A DNA stretch of 64,000 nt from CAXQZM01 sp965229645 (GTDB lineage Bacteria > Pseudomonadota > Alphaproteobacteria > UBA7985). Below the pieces are notes generated by a model. It was given only the letters and a program-made list of their open reading frames with translations, made no database searches and had not been told where the DNA came from. Where the stretch lies: positions 1,302,001 to 1,366,000 of the forward strand of contig OZ245893.1 of NCBI GenBank assembly GCA_965229645.1, in the 5' to 3' direction. The position numbers and the translations under genes are program-made. This document shows, in pieces, positions 8,949 to 16,734 of this stretch (positions are counted from its first letter, which is position 1; each line of letters opens with the position of its first letter).

Positions 8949-9215
8949 TCACCTGGCCTCGTCATAGATTGACGCCAGCTTGCCCTTCTTGACGCGCCAA
9001 GCTAAATACCCGAACGTTAAAAGAACCGCTCCAGCAGCAGCAATCGCCGCGCAAAGCGTTGTCACCCCATCGTGAAACGGATTGCGGGTTTGGGCCTCAA
9101 TCATTTTCTCAACGCCAAGCCAAATAGACCCGCTCAAAAAGAACTGGCCCGCACCAATCAATAAAATCTGAAAATTGTCAAAAGAGGAAAGATCCTCCAA
9201 GTCCCGCTTAGTCAC
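8949..9215 (-). CDS. Small two-helix membrane protein, phage moron-type gene
   Basis: An 88-residue protein with a charged N-terminus and two hydrophobic segments: FQILLIGAGQFFLSGSIWLG (about 15-34) and VTTLCAAIAAAGAVLLTFGYLAW (about 51-73), followed by a Lys-rich tail. It starts at GTG 9215 with AGGAG about nine bases upstream. It has an intrinsic terminator directly downstream and is more AT-rich than the virion genes around it, both marks of an added 'moron' gene. Its function is unknown; superinfection exclusion or a holin-like role would both fit the topology. Confidence 0.6.
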   Translation of the reverse strand: MTKRDLEDLSSFDNFQILLIGAGQFFLSGSIWLGVEKMIEAQTRNPFHDGVTTLCAAIAAAGAVLLTFGYLAWRVKKGKLASIYDEAR

Positions 9216-9260
9216 TTCATATGTCTCCTGGGTTCTTGGTTGAAGAACAGTCCTCAGCGC

Positions 9261-9833
9261 TCATGGCATAAGTCCCCCAACATTGACCCGCGCCCCAGCA
9301 TGGCGCCTGCGGTAGTCGTCACGGTTCAGCGCCTCAATCTGCCCCGTCAACAGCCCCGTGACGGCCTGCGCGCCCTCAAGGTTGGAATTGGCGATAAAGA
9401 CCTGAAACAGAACCGCGCTCAAATAGACCTCGGGATCCTGCTCCAACAACCAGTTGGTGTCATTGGCTTCCAAGCCAGGCAAGGCGGCGTAATACCCCAA
9501 CTCAAGGTCAACCTCTTTCTCGGTCGTCACCAACGCCTTGCCCTGCACCGCAAACCCACAGACCAGCCCATCCTGGACGGCCCGCAAGGTCCGTTGCGGC
9601 AAAGCCTGGTCGGCGGTGCGCAAGGACCGCACTTCCAAAAAGTCCGCAGGCACGTCCGCCCGCCCGTCCTCATCGGTGGTCAAGGTCGCCTCGGCTTCCA
9701 TATCGCCAACGCGCAGCCGCTTAGACAGCGCATTCTCGGCCATGCCGACGTACATCTGCGCACGGGTCGCCACATCGGAAACGCCCGACCGCGCCGTCAC
9801 TTCGGCAATCAGAGCCGCATAGTCCTGGATCAC
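9261..9833 (-). CDS. Phage adaptor protein
   Basis: A 190-residue virion protein of the small adaptor type: helical N-terminus (YAALIAEVTARSGVSDVATRAQMYVGMAENALSKRLRV), a strand core with VPADFLEVRSLRT, and a helical C-terminus (LSAVLFQVFIANSNLEGAQAVTGLLTGQIEALNRDDYRR). The motif 'PADFLE...' after the first helices is common in phage adaptor proteins of this class. The GTG start at 9833 overlaps the TAG stop of the preceding gene, so they are probably translationally coupled. It most likely joins the portal or neck. Exact placement is inferred. Confidence 0.65.
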   Translation of the reverse strand: MIQDYAALIAEVTARSGVSDVATRAQMYVGMAENALSKRLRVGDMEAEATLTTDEDGRADVPADFLEVRSLRTADQALPQRTLRAVQDGLVCGFAVQGKALVTTEKEVDLELGYYAALPGLEANDTNWLLEQDPEVYLSAVLFQVFIANSNLEGAQAVTGLLTGQIEALNRDDYRRRHAGARVNVGGLMP

Positions 9834-10174
9834 TAAATCACACCTTCCTTGGTCCGCAACTTGGCGAAGTCGCTATCGTTCAGCACCCCCGCAATCGCTT
9901 TGGCATCCTGAGCCTGCAAGGCCCCGTGCAGGAAGCTATCCCGCTCATGGGCCATGGCCATAGGAATGGCGGCGACACGGTGCAGCCCATCCCCCTTCCA
10001 GCCCGCTTGCGCCACATTGCGCGCGGCCATGTTGTGATCGAGGATAGCGCCAATCTCCTGGCGCTCCTCGATCAGCATATCTTCATCGCCATCGGGCTTG
10101 ATCCAGGTTGAGACCTGGCTTTCAGGGTTAAACCCAACGCACTGCCAGCCCGCGCTGTCCCGCTGCCCAATCAT
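9833..10174 (-). CDS. Phage structural protein of unknown role
   Basis: A 113-residue protein opening MIGQRDSAGWQCVGFNPE, with an acidic region (KPDGDEDMLIEERQEIGAILDHN) and an Ala-rich helical second half. The start at 10174 is supported by an ATGA overlap with the stop of the upstream gene; a longer frame to 10207 overlaps that gene and is less likely. Its place between the LEM-like gene and the adaptor gene suggests a head-completion or neck role. No family was recognised. Confidence 0.55.
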   Translation of the reverse strand: MIGQRDSAGWQCVGFNPESQVSTWIKPDGDEDMLIEERQEIGAILDHNMAARNVAQAGWKGDGLHRVAAIPMAMAHERDSFLHGALQAQDAKAIAGVLNDSDFAKLRTKEGVI

Positions 10175-10455
10175 GCCGCGCGCTTGGCAAGGCCCTTTTC
10201 GAGCCACTCAAGGGCCGTATCGGTAGGAACGGCCACAACCGACCCCCGACGCTGCCGCACCCCGTCCGCGTCCCAAACATCGCGCAAAATCTCAACATCA
10301 ACACCCGCAGGCGCAGCGGCCTCAGGCGCAGGCACCTCCGCAGGCACGTCAACGCCCGCCGCAGCCAATTCCTTGCGCAATTTCGCAACCGACTTGCGCT
10401 TGTCCAATTCCAAGCCATGCTCACGGCCCAGAGCTTCCAATTCATCTTTGGTCAT
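10171..10455 (-). CDS. Small phage head-region protein with HeH/LEM-like N-terminus
   Basis: A 94-residue protein. The first 33 residues (KDELEALGREHGLELDKRKS, then an Ala/Leu/Lys helix) look like the HeH/Rho-N helix-extension-helix fold common in small phage head genes. An Ala/Pro linker and a strand-like C-terminal half (VEILRDVWDADGVRQRRGSVVAV) follow. AAAGGAA precedes the ATG at 10455. A terminator lies immediately upstream at 10491-10514. Confidence 0.6.
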   Translation of the reverse strand: MTKDELEALGREHGLELDKRKSVAKLRKELAAAGVDVPAEVPAPEAAAPAGVDVEILRDVWDADGVRQRRGSVVAVPTDTALEWLEKGLAKRAA

Positions 10456-10490
10456 GGTAGTTCCTTTCTTAGGGTTAAAATCAGGGCAAT

Positions 10491-10514
10491 AAAAAAGGGG
10501 CCATCGGCCCCTTG
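10491..10514 (-). terminator. Intrinsic terminator after the SDH-type protease gene
   Basis: On the minus strand, GGGGCCGATGGCCCC is followed by TTTTTTATTG. It closes the transcription unit of the AT-rich gene at 10580 and is nearly the same sequence as the terminator at 8894. Confidence 0.8.
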
Positions 10515-10579
10515 GTTGGATGATTACAAATTTCTTAAATATGCTAGAGGGTCAAAATATAACTTGCCTACTAACAAGC

Positions 10580-11503
10580 TTATTTTTTGCGACTTGGTCG
10601 AGTTATACTGTTGTTTGCACCTTCAATAATTTTCCCTATTCTTCTTAACTTGGCGTCGTGATCGTAACAACAATGGAGAAGCCATACCCTCCTCCATAAA
10701 TCCTCGTTTGGTTCCATCCACTCAACGGAAAGCCCCAAACTCTTTGCTTCAGTAAAGTCAATAACTGCTCCGTGCGAGTTGTATGTGTTAGAAGATGATA
10801 GTTTTGCAATGACAGCTGACAAATCCGACTCTGTAGCTCCACTGAGCATGCCTTCTTTAAGAATTTTCGTCGCAAGACTATTCATTCTACGCACTGCCGC
10901 GCTTGCCAGAGATCGCAAAGTTGGTTTTAAGGATTGATCAGCAGCAATAATTTGGCAAGGAACGGGTGCACCAATATCCTTAAGAAAGAACTGTGGATCA
11001 ATCGGTCCCAATTCCGAATTCACGCCCATTAAGATCTGTTCGGCTGACATAGCAATGACTGTGCCGCCTGATTTTGCAAAGCTAGGAACGATGACTCTGT
11101 AGGCCTTTTTAGCCTGCTTTAGGACTGTAACAACCTTTTCAACTGCATCAACACTTCCGCCCGGAGTATGCAACACTATATCTATCTTGTCGCGGTTTAC
11201 ACCTTCGATTATTTCGGCTATATCATCCGCATCGTCGCGCAAAATTCCTTCTAAATCACAATCATAATAGACCACAACATCGCGGCCAGTGCCATTCTCA
11301 ATATCTGAGATTAAGAGTTGGCGAAGGTACCGATCCTTCTCCTTAGCCCAGTATTTAGAAGACTGAGAGGGGAGCGTTTTCCGCCTTGGAAACTGATTTG
11401 TCAATTCTGTATGATTTTTCTTCGACAACGTAAAATCCCGACTCTTCGCTTGGAAAGAAGCTGTTTGACGATTCCAACACCTCATCGTACTCTGGAGGCT
11501 CAA
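10580..11503 (-). CDS. SDH-family Clp-fold serine proteinase (moron-type gene)
   Basis: A 307-residue protein whose core belongs to the ClpP/SppA-fold 'serine dehydrogenase proteinase' family. It has LHTPGGSVDAVEK at about 111-123 (oxyanion region), PSFAKSGGTVIAMSA at 140-154 with Ser145 the likely nucleophile, and ELGPIDPQF at 164-172. The first 45-50 residues are not recognisable and the start is uncertain; another frame (11355-11618) overlaps this end. No signal peptide or membrane segment is evident. The gene is much more AT-rich than the coat and adaptor genes around it and lies between terminator hairpins (11733-11757 and 10491-10514), so it is an acquired gene within the virion operon. 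A host-directed or anti-phage protease is possible but unproven. Confidence 0.7.
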   Translation of the reverse strand: MSLQSTMRCWNRQTASFQAKSRDFTLSKKNHTELTNQFPRRKTLPSQSSKYWAKEKDRYLRQLLISDIENGTGRDVVVYYDCDLEGILRDDADDIAEIIEGVNRDKIDIVLHTPGGSVDAVEKVVTVLKQAKKAYRVIVPSFAKSGGTVIAMSAEQILMGVNSELGPIDPQFFLKDIGAPVPCQIIAADQSLKPTLRSLASAAVRRMNSLATKILKEGMLSGATESDLSAVIAKLSSSNTYNSHGAVIDFTEAKSLGLSVEWMEPNEDLWRRVWLLHCCYDHDAKLRRIGKIIEGANNSITRPSRKK

Positions 11504-11618
11504 TCAGCACCCCGAGATCGCTATCAGGAGTGGGTTTACCCACTGTTTCAGCTTGCTCTAAGCATCTATTCGTATAAAACACAATGCTTCTCCCAGTTGG
11601 AGTTGACGTTCGGGGCAC
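11355..11618 (-). CDS. Possible small protein overlapping the protease gene start
   Basis: An 87-codon frame starting at GTG 11618 with balanced, non-repetitive composition (residues 26-60 are acidic and aromatic: EYDEVLESSNSFFPSEESGF). It overlaps the 5' end of the protease frame by about 150 bases in another frame. Either this is a short gene upstream of the protease or the protease start lies further downstream. No homolog or clear ribosome binding site was recognised. Confidence 0.25.
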   Translation of the reverse strand: MPRTSTPTGRSIVFYTNRCLEQAETVGKPTPDSDLGVLIEPPEYDEVLESSNSFFPSEESGFYVVEEKSYRIDKSVSKAENAPLSVF

Positions 11619-11705
11619 ACTTTACCAGGAGGGCGCCCGTTTTTCATAGCGAACACATAGGCAAGCAGCCCTAAACTGGCAACCGTGAACATTAGCGGTA
11701 CTTAG

Positions 11706-11718
11706 CCCCCCCCCCCCC
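11706..11718. repeat. Homopolymeric 13-C tract
   Basis: Thirteen consecutive C bases in the gap between the coat gene terminator and the protease region. Such tracts are prone to slippage and to sequencing error, so the exact length is uncertain. Confidence 0.8.
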
Positions 11719-11732
11719 GAGAACGGAAGCAA

Positions 11733-11757
11733 CAAAAGGGGACCAAAAAGCCCCCTT
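11733..11757 (-). terminator. Intrinsic terminator after the coat gene
   Basis: On the minus strand AAGGGGGC-TTTTTGG-TCCCCTTTT forms a short GC stem with a T-rich tail just past the coat gene stop. Confidence 0.6.
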
Positions 11758-11781
11758 CCCAATTAAGTCAAAGACTTAGCC

Positions 11782-12771
11782 CTAAGTCGTCGCCGTCAGC
11801 CCGTAGATATCAGCGATCACCCCGACCGCCTTCTCGTTCTCGACACACAGGCACCCTTCGCCCTGCAAGACAAACTGCTTATAGTCACCCGTCTTAGCGA
11901 GGTCCTTGTCTTCGTAAATGGTCCGCAGCCACTTCCACTTGACCCGCTTGGTATCCAGCACGAAGGCGTTGCGCGCCTGCGTGGCGCTGGCGCCCATGAC
12001 GTGGTTGGGATGCACCGTGACTTGCCCCAGGGGGCCGAGGTAAATCTCCGCCGTGGCAACGATGGTATTCTTGCCGCCCTTGGCCGCGTAGCGGAACTGC
12101 GCGACGCCAGGGTCTTCCATGAGGCTAGCAAAGGCCCGCTTGCCGTAGGGGCTAAAGAACATATGGGCCAGCTTGGCTCCCGACGAATAGCCCGCTTGCA
12201 GCAGATCATCGATCAAGTCCTTGCTCAAGGCCCGCTGCGTCCCATCGGTCGGTGCGGTCGTGACTTTGGTGGTCTCGCTGTAACCGCCATTGGCACCGCC
12301 TGCCCCGCGCGAAACGTTGGTCTCGGCCCAGGTCGACAGCGACCCCGACTGACGATCATCGCCGCCCAGGGATGGGTTGTTGGTGACGATGGAGAACTCC
12401 ACGTCGGTGCGCAAGGCCAGACCCTTTTCGATCTTATCGCGCGCCATCTGTTCAGACTTGGCGGCATTATCGACCGATTCTTGGGTGTTGGTGAACTTGC
12501 CGTTCTTGGCGAAGATTTGCGTATGGTTGCCCATGCGCTTGGACGGATTGTCCGACACAAAGGCATAATCCCGCCCTTCGGACTGAATGTTCTGCCCTGG
12601 GGCGTCGAAGTCCCGCACGGGCCATTCAGGGAAGACCGACTTGGCCGATGAATTGGCAATCATGGAATAGATCGGCGTGTCGGACCGTTGGACGGCATCG
12701 ACGACGTTGGCGAGTTCTTCGCGGTTCACTTTCGCTGAACCGGTCTTAAAGGCTCCTGTTGAAACAGCCAT
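11782..12771 (-). CDS. Major capsid (coat) protein, DUF5309 / SU10-type
   Basis: A 329-residue coat protein. It opens with the segment TGAFKTGSAKVNREELANVV, followed by a region about residues 60-105 (EGRDYAFVSDNPSKRMGNHTQ, NTQESVDNAA) typical of the DUF5309 capsid family. The central KLAHMFFSPYGKRAFASLM and the strand-rich HK97-like C-terminal half (GKNTIVATAEIYLGPLGQVTVHPN) also fit. It lies directly after the scaffold gene, the expected order. AAAGGG precedes the ATG at 12771. Highest-abundance virion gene, expected to form the icosahedral shell. Confidence 0.85.
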   Translation of the reverse strand: MAVSTGAFKTGSAKVNREELANVVDAVQRSDTPIYSMIANSSAKSVFPEWPVRDFDAPGQNIQSEGRDYAFVSDNPSKRMGNHTQIFAKNGKFTNTQESVDNAAKSEQMARDKIEKGLALRTDVEFSIVTNNPSLGGDDRQSGSLSTWAETNVSRGAGGANGGYSETTKVTTAPTDGTQRALSKDLIDDLLQAGYSSGAKLAHMFFSPYGKRAFASLMEDPGVAQFRYAAKGGKNTIVATAEIYLGPLGQVTVHPNHVMGASATQARNAFVLDTKRVKWKWLRTIYEDKDLAKTGDYKQFVLQGEGCLCVENEKAVGVIADIYGLTATT

Positions 12772-12800
12772 AGTTGTACCCTTTCGAGGTTAGAGGTTGG

Positions 12801-13727
12801 CTAGTTGAGCATCGCGGCAACCGCGTCCTCAATGTCGCCAGATTTAGTGAGGCGCTCCATGGCCTTGCTACGTTTTGTGGGGGCTGCTGCCGTCCCGATG
12901 GTCCGCTTGCCCTTGCTCGGCTTTTCGCCAGCACGACGCGCAGCTTTGGAACGGTTGTCCAAGGCTTGCTTGCCGTGGCGGGCAAAATGCACCAGCCGCA
13001 AAATGCGGTGGTCAAGGGTCGTATCGATCTCCGCTTCGGTAAAGCCAAAATCCAGGGCCGCCTGCCGCACATCCGCTTGGAATTTGCTGCGCCGTCCTGA
13101 ATCCTTCAGGCTCGGCATGGCTTGAATTAGCCGCGCTTCTTCCTGAGACTTGACTTTGGAGAGTTCGTAGGCCTGCATTTGCCGAGCCCTCGCGTTCACC
13201 TGACGGCCTGCCTGCAGCACCTGTTGCAACTCGCCGACGGCACTTTGCCGCAGGGCTTGCTGGTAGTGATAGGCACCTGGGTCACTCTGGGCTAGGGACA
13301 GGTCGGGCTCGGGGGGGATCAGCCCACTCAAAAACTGCGCAAGGTTCTGTTGCGCGGCTTGCAAGTTTCGAGATTGCTGGGCGTAGGTGGTACGGATTTG
13401 CTTGATCTCACCGCGTTCCCGCGCCAGTTCCTCGGTTTTGTGCGTATAGTCCTTTTGACGGAAATAGCCTGCTTTCAGTTCTTCCAGCTTGACTTGATCA
13501 CCGTCGCTCAAGGTCACCAGCACATTGTCGCCGTCGCTCAAGTCCGTGTCGGGGTCGTCCTCATCGGCCTCTTGCTGATCATCGTCAGCCGCCAAATCCG
13601 CGCCTCCATCTTCATCGGGTTGCTCGTCTTCGGGCGTGTCCGCTTCATCCAGATCGCGTGCAGCCTCTTCAAGACCGAGGCCTTGATCGTCCACATAGTC
13701 GTCAGTTGCGGGGTCCAATACATCCAT
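12801..13727 (-). CDS. Phage scaffolding protein
   Basis: A 308-residue protein with a very acidic first third (about residues 10-65, Asp/Glu-rich), a central coiled coil rich in Gln, Glu and Arg (YFRQKDYTHKTEELARERGE, NLQAAQQNLAQFLSG), and a basic C-terminus (KAARRAGEKPSKGKR). This acidic, helical, then basic plan, directly upstream of the coat gene, is that of an internal scaffold that guides procapsid assembly through its basic C-terminus. The start is ATG 13727 with AAGGA about nine bases upstream. Confidence 0.8.
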   Translation of the reverse strand: MDVLDPATDDYVDDQGLGLEEAARDLDEADTPEDEQPDEDGGADLAADDDQQEADEDDPDTDLSDGDNVLVTLSDGDQVKLEELKAGYFRQKDYTHKTEELARERGEIKQIRTTYAQQSRNLQAAQQNLAQFLSGLIPPEPDLSLAQSDPGAYHYQQALRQSAVGELQQVLQAGRQVNARARQMQAYELSKVKSQEEARLIQAMPSLKDSGRRSKFQADVRQAALDFGFTEAEIDTTLDHRILRLVHFARHGKQALDNRSKAARRAGEKPSKGKRTIGTAAAPTKRSKAMERLTKSGDIEDAVAAMLN

Positions 13728-13743
13728 TCTCAACGTCCTTTTA

Positions 13744-14004
13744 TTAGGGGTTGGTAACGCGGGACGGCTGTCCGTCGCGCGTATCTGAGGCGGGTTTGGT
13801 CTTGCCCTCGGCGAGGGTCATCAACTTCCGCTTCAAATCTCGAAACGCCTTGGCGCGCGTGCAGGCGACCAAACGGCGGGAATCTTCGTCGGCGCTGGCA
13901 TTCAGCGCGAGGCTGAGGGCATCCGCTTCCATGGTTGCCAGCACGGCAATCAGGGTTGGGTTGCGGAGGAGGTCCTGCGCCTCGCCTTGGCGAAGCTCAG
14001 TCAT
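13744..14004 (-). CDS. Small phage structural-operon protein
   Basis: An 86-residue helical protein (MTELRQGEAQDLLRNPTLIA, then Leu/Ala-rich and Arg/Lys-rich helices). The ATG at 14004 overlaps the end of the upstream gene (GATGACTGA). Small helical genes at this position between portal and scaffold often carry accessory head functions. No family was recognised. Confidence 0.55.
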   Translation of the reverse strand: MTELRQGEAQDLLRNPTLIAVLATMEADALSLALNASADEDSRRLVACTRAKAFRDLKRKLMTLAEGKTKPASDTRDGQPSRVTNP

Positions 14005-14476
14005 CAATCAGGGCCAAAAATACGGCCGCTTGTTCTTCGGTGCGCCGATGCGCCTCAAGGGCAGCGAGCTTGGCGCGCAAAGCCGTGAACCAAGCGCGCA
14101 AGCTGGCAAGATCAATCTTGGGGGCCTGCAGATCGGGCAGCGGCGGCAAGTCGCCGCTCGGGTCTGCGCCCGCACGCGCGGTAGGAAACTGCGCGGCGGC
14201 CTGATCGGCAGCGTGCTGAGCAGCCGCAGCCTTGCGGCGCAGCTTCGCGCGCGTCCGCTTGGTCATTTTGGGTTTGCGGTTTAGGTAATCGAGGGCATCG
14301 TCAAGACTGGCGAAGCTGCCCTGGGCGGGGTCGGTTTGTTCTTGCCATAAGTCCCCGACCCACGCCCGCCCGCGATGGGTCGGCTTGGCGGGGGCGTTGG
14401 GGCCTTGCGCGGACCAACCAAAGGCAGGCCCAAAGGCGGCCCCAAAAGCCCCGCCGAAAGCATCGACCAAGGCCAC
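13997..14476 (-). CDS. Phage structural-operon protein with Gly/Ala/Phe repeats at the N-terminus
   Basis: A 159-residue protein. Residues 6-22 repeat the pattern AFG (DAFGGAFGAAFGPAFGW), followed by an aromatic segment WVGDLWQE, then a basic helical region (MTKRTRAKLRRKAAAAQ) and a C-terminal helix (LRAWFTALRAKLAALEAHRR). It starts at GTG 14476, four bases after the stop of the upstream gene. The AFG-type opening is common in phage proteins encoded between portal and scaffold, but the function is unknown. Confidence 0.55.
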   Translation of the reverse strand: MALVDAFGGAFGAAFGPAFGWSAQGPNAPAKPTHRGRAWVGDLWQEQTDPAQGSFASLDDALDYLNRKPKMTKRTRAKLRRKAAAAQHAADQAAAQFPTARAGADPSGDLPPLPDLQAPKIDLASLRAWFTALRAKLAALEAHRRTEEQAAVFLALIDD

Positions 14477-14479
14477 GGC

Positions 14480-16483
14480 TTAGGAAGTTCCGCTAGGTTC
14501 AGGCCCCCAGGGGTTACCCTCAAGGCCTGAACCGACGAGGGCCATATCATTGATATACTTGACATTTGCCGCAAGCGCCGTGTCGTTTTCAACGCCCGAC
14601 ACCCTGCGGTCGCCATGCGACCAGACCGCAGTTGCGGTGGCGTCAGCATCGGGCAACTCCGCCACTTTGGCGTCCAAACTGTCCAGCTTGGCGGCGTTCT
14701 GCAAGGTGACGGCCAAGGTGCTGAGTTCGACCACCGTCTGCCCTGCGGCGGTCGGCGTCACGTGTTTGAACAGGGTTTCGCCGCCAAGGCTAAGGCGCAA
14801 ATAGTACGTCAGGTTGGGCGCGTAGTTAAAACGAAAGGTCTGGGCCGCGTCCCCCGACCCCAAGACATGGATATTGGCGTCACGGTCGGCGGCGCTGGCG
14901 TAGGCGATCCAATCCGCGTCGATAGTCAAGAAGCTGTCGCCGTGTGAATCGATGATCCCGCCAGTGATTGAGGCACCATTGGAAAGGGTGACGGTCCCTG
15001 TGGTCGTGATGTTGCCCGTGAATTGGTATGACCTTAAGGTGATTGTCGTCCCGACAAACTGAAAGGCTGGCCCCGCGTTGGCGTCAAGAACCAGATCCAG
15101 GCCGCCAAGGTCTGCCGTGTCGCCACTGCGCGTCAGAAGGGGCGCCGTTTCGCCTGCATAGGCATCAAGCAGATGCGCCTTAGCACGATCATAGAGCTGC
15201 TCGGGCGTGCGAATCTCCGAATAGAGATCGACAACCGTCTTGTCAGGCTCTGCAATCGCAGCATCCTTTAACAGCACGGTGCTGAGGCGCGTCACCGTAT
15301 CAAGCCCCCGCAGGTCCACGTCGGTGAGCCTTTTCGGGGCGTAACCATAGCCGATCAGTTGCACGTCAAGTTTGTAGTCGTGGGAATTGGTTTTGGTGCG
15401 GTAGTCGATGGGTCGAGACCCGCTCTCGCGTCCAACGTGCTCGCCTGCGCCGAGCTGGCTATTGGCCAGCAAGACATCGTGCGTGGCTTTGCCGTCAGCG
15501 CCAGAGGTCTGCTCGTAGATCAGCGTGTCGGTCACATCCTCAATCTTATTCTGTCGCCCGCCGTTATCGACGTCGCTAAAGTAGGACTTGACGCCCTCAA
15601 TCGGGTCCCCTGCTTCGTCCAGGGCGGTGATTTCCAGCAGCTTGCGAATCTTAACCCATCCCCCGCCCGAGGCCGTCGCGTGGTCGAAGTGAACGGTGAA
15701 GGTAACGGGCTTATCGGCATAGCCATAGACTGTGTAGAACGACCCTGAGGAGATGGCGGCGAAGTCGATGGTGCACCCAAGGGGGTTGTATCCAAAAAGG
15801 GTCAGCTGACCTCCCGCGGCCCCGCCATAGGCCATAACTCCTTCGGCGCAAAACTGCGGCGAATAGTTGTCGAGTTTCACGACGTCCGCCGTCTCAACTC
15901 CAGAAGTTGAGTCGAGCAAGATGAGGCCATCGATGTCAAAATGGGCCTGACTGCCCGCAGCCCGAAGAATATTTTTAAGCCCATTGGCGGCGGTTCCGAG
16001 CCGGATGAGCGAAGGCCGAGTAACCAACAGCTTGGCACGGGACCCGTTGAAGTTGATATGTGAATTCGTCCAGAGGCCGCCGCCGTCCATCGCTAAAGTG
16101 CCGCCGTCATCGATATGAACGCCTTGATTTGTCGCCCAGTGGTTTGCTGTTTGGGCCAAGGCACGAAGCGCGATCTTCTGGTACGCTTGCGTTGTGGTGC
16201 CGTCGGCGAGAGTATCGCAGATCTTGAGGGTGCCTCCGTCGCGAATTTCCAACCACAAAAAATCGTTCGCCGTGTGCGGAACCAACAGTTGATCGGTCGA
16301 AGCGTTCAAGGTCAAGTCGCCTTCAATGACCAACTTCATGTCGGTCGGCAATTGCGCTTGGCGGAAAACACTGGCGCCCGCTCTCAATTCCACATAGGTC
16401 ACTCCCGCAATCTCCGCTAAGGTCGAAAGATCCGCATCGGTCCCGCTTTGGGTGAGGGTGGTACCAAACAAACTAAAGGTCAT
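14480..16483 (-). CDS. Phage tail/fibre-like protein with beta-helix character
   Basis: A 667-residue protein dominated by short beta-strand repeats with regular Gly/Asp/Asn turns (DGGTLKICDTLADGTTTQ, DDGGTLAMDGGGLWTNSH, GTVTLSNGASITGGIIDSHGDS), as in right-handed beta-helix or receptor-binding phage proteins. A carboxypeptidase-regulatory-like block (about residues 285-345, ITALDEAGDPIEGVKSYFSD) precedes a region resembling tail decoration domains. The C-terminus is coiled-coil-like (LQNAAKLDSLDAKVAELPD). It sits between portal and scaffold, an unusual place for a fibre in P22-like genomes. Start ATG 16483 follows the stop of a short frame. Receptor binding or decoration is inferred. Confidence 0.65.
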   Translation of the reverse strand: MTFSLFGTTLTQSGTDADLSTLAEIAGVTYVELRAGASVFRQAQLPTDMKLVIEGDLTLNASTDQLLVPHTANDFLWLEIRDGGTLKICDTLADGTTTQAYQKIALRALAQTANHWATNQGVHIDDGGTLAMDGGGLWTNSHINFNGSRAKLLVTRPSLIRLGTAANGLKNILRAAGSQAHFDIDGLILLDSTSGVETADVVKLDNYSPQFCAEGVMAYGGAAGGQLTLFGYNPLGCTIDFAAISSGSFYTVYGYADKPVTFTVHFDHATASGGGWVKIRKLLEITALDEAGDPIEGVKSYFSDVDNGGRQNKIEDVTDTLIYEQTSGADGKATHDVLLANSQLGAGEHVGRESGSRPIDYRTKTNSHDYKLDVQLIGYGYAPKRLTDVDLRGLDTVTRLSTVLLKDAAIAEPDKTVVDLYSEIRTPEQLYDRAKAHLLDAYAGETAPLLTRSGDTADLGGLDLVLDANAGPAFQFVGTTITLRSYQFTGNITTTGTVTLSNGASITGGIIDSHGDSFLTIDADWIAYASAADRDANIHVLGSGDAAQTFRFNYAPNLTYYLRLSLGGETLFKHVTPTAAGQTVVELSTLAVTLQNAAKLDSLDAKVAELPDADATATAVWSHGDRRVSGVENDTALAANVKYINDMALVGSGLEGNPWGPEPSGTS

Positions 16484-16734
16484 TTATCTCTCCGCAAATA
16501 CAAGGTCCACAATCCAGAAGGGCCCGCCTTGGGCACGGCAAAGTAACTCTTCGATGATGGTCATGCCCTTACCATCCGCCTTCAATGTCATTCTACGCGC
16601 ATCGAAGCGACGTCGCGGAATCCATCACCAATTGGCAACCCTACCTAACTCCGCCCCCATCCCCACAAGGATAGGAGTAACGAGACGGGGCGGTTTAAGG
16701 TCTCTCAGCCGAGTCAACGCAAACGCGAATGGCT
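16484..16734 (-). pseudogene. Short frame between portal and fibre genes, with in-frame TGA
   Basis: This 251-base gap holds a minus-strand frame that ends at TAA immediately before the fibre ATG. Its last 46 residues (WIPRRRFDARRMTLKADGKG, then MTIIEELLCRAQGGPFWIVD, then LVFAER) look like real coding sequence. Continuing upstream the frame reads MGAELGRVANW, then TGA, then WIPRRRF, that is TGG-TGA-TGG. It may be the remnant of a small virion gene broken by one stop, or a shorter gene starting at an internal ATG near 16600. Confidence 0.35.
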
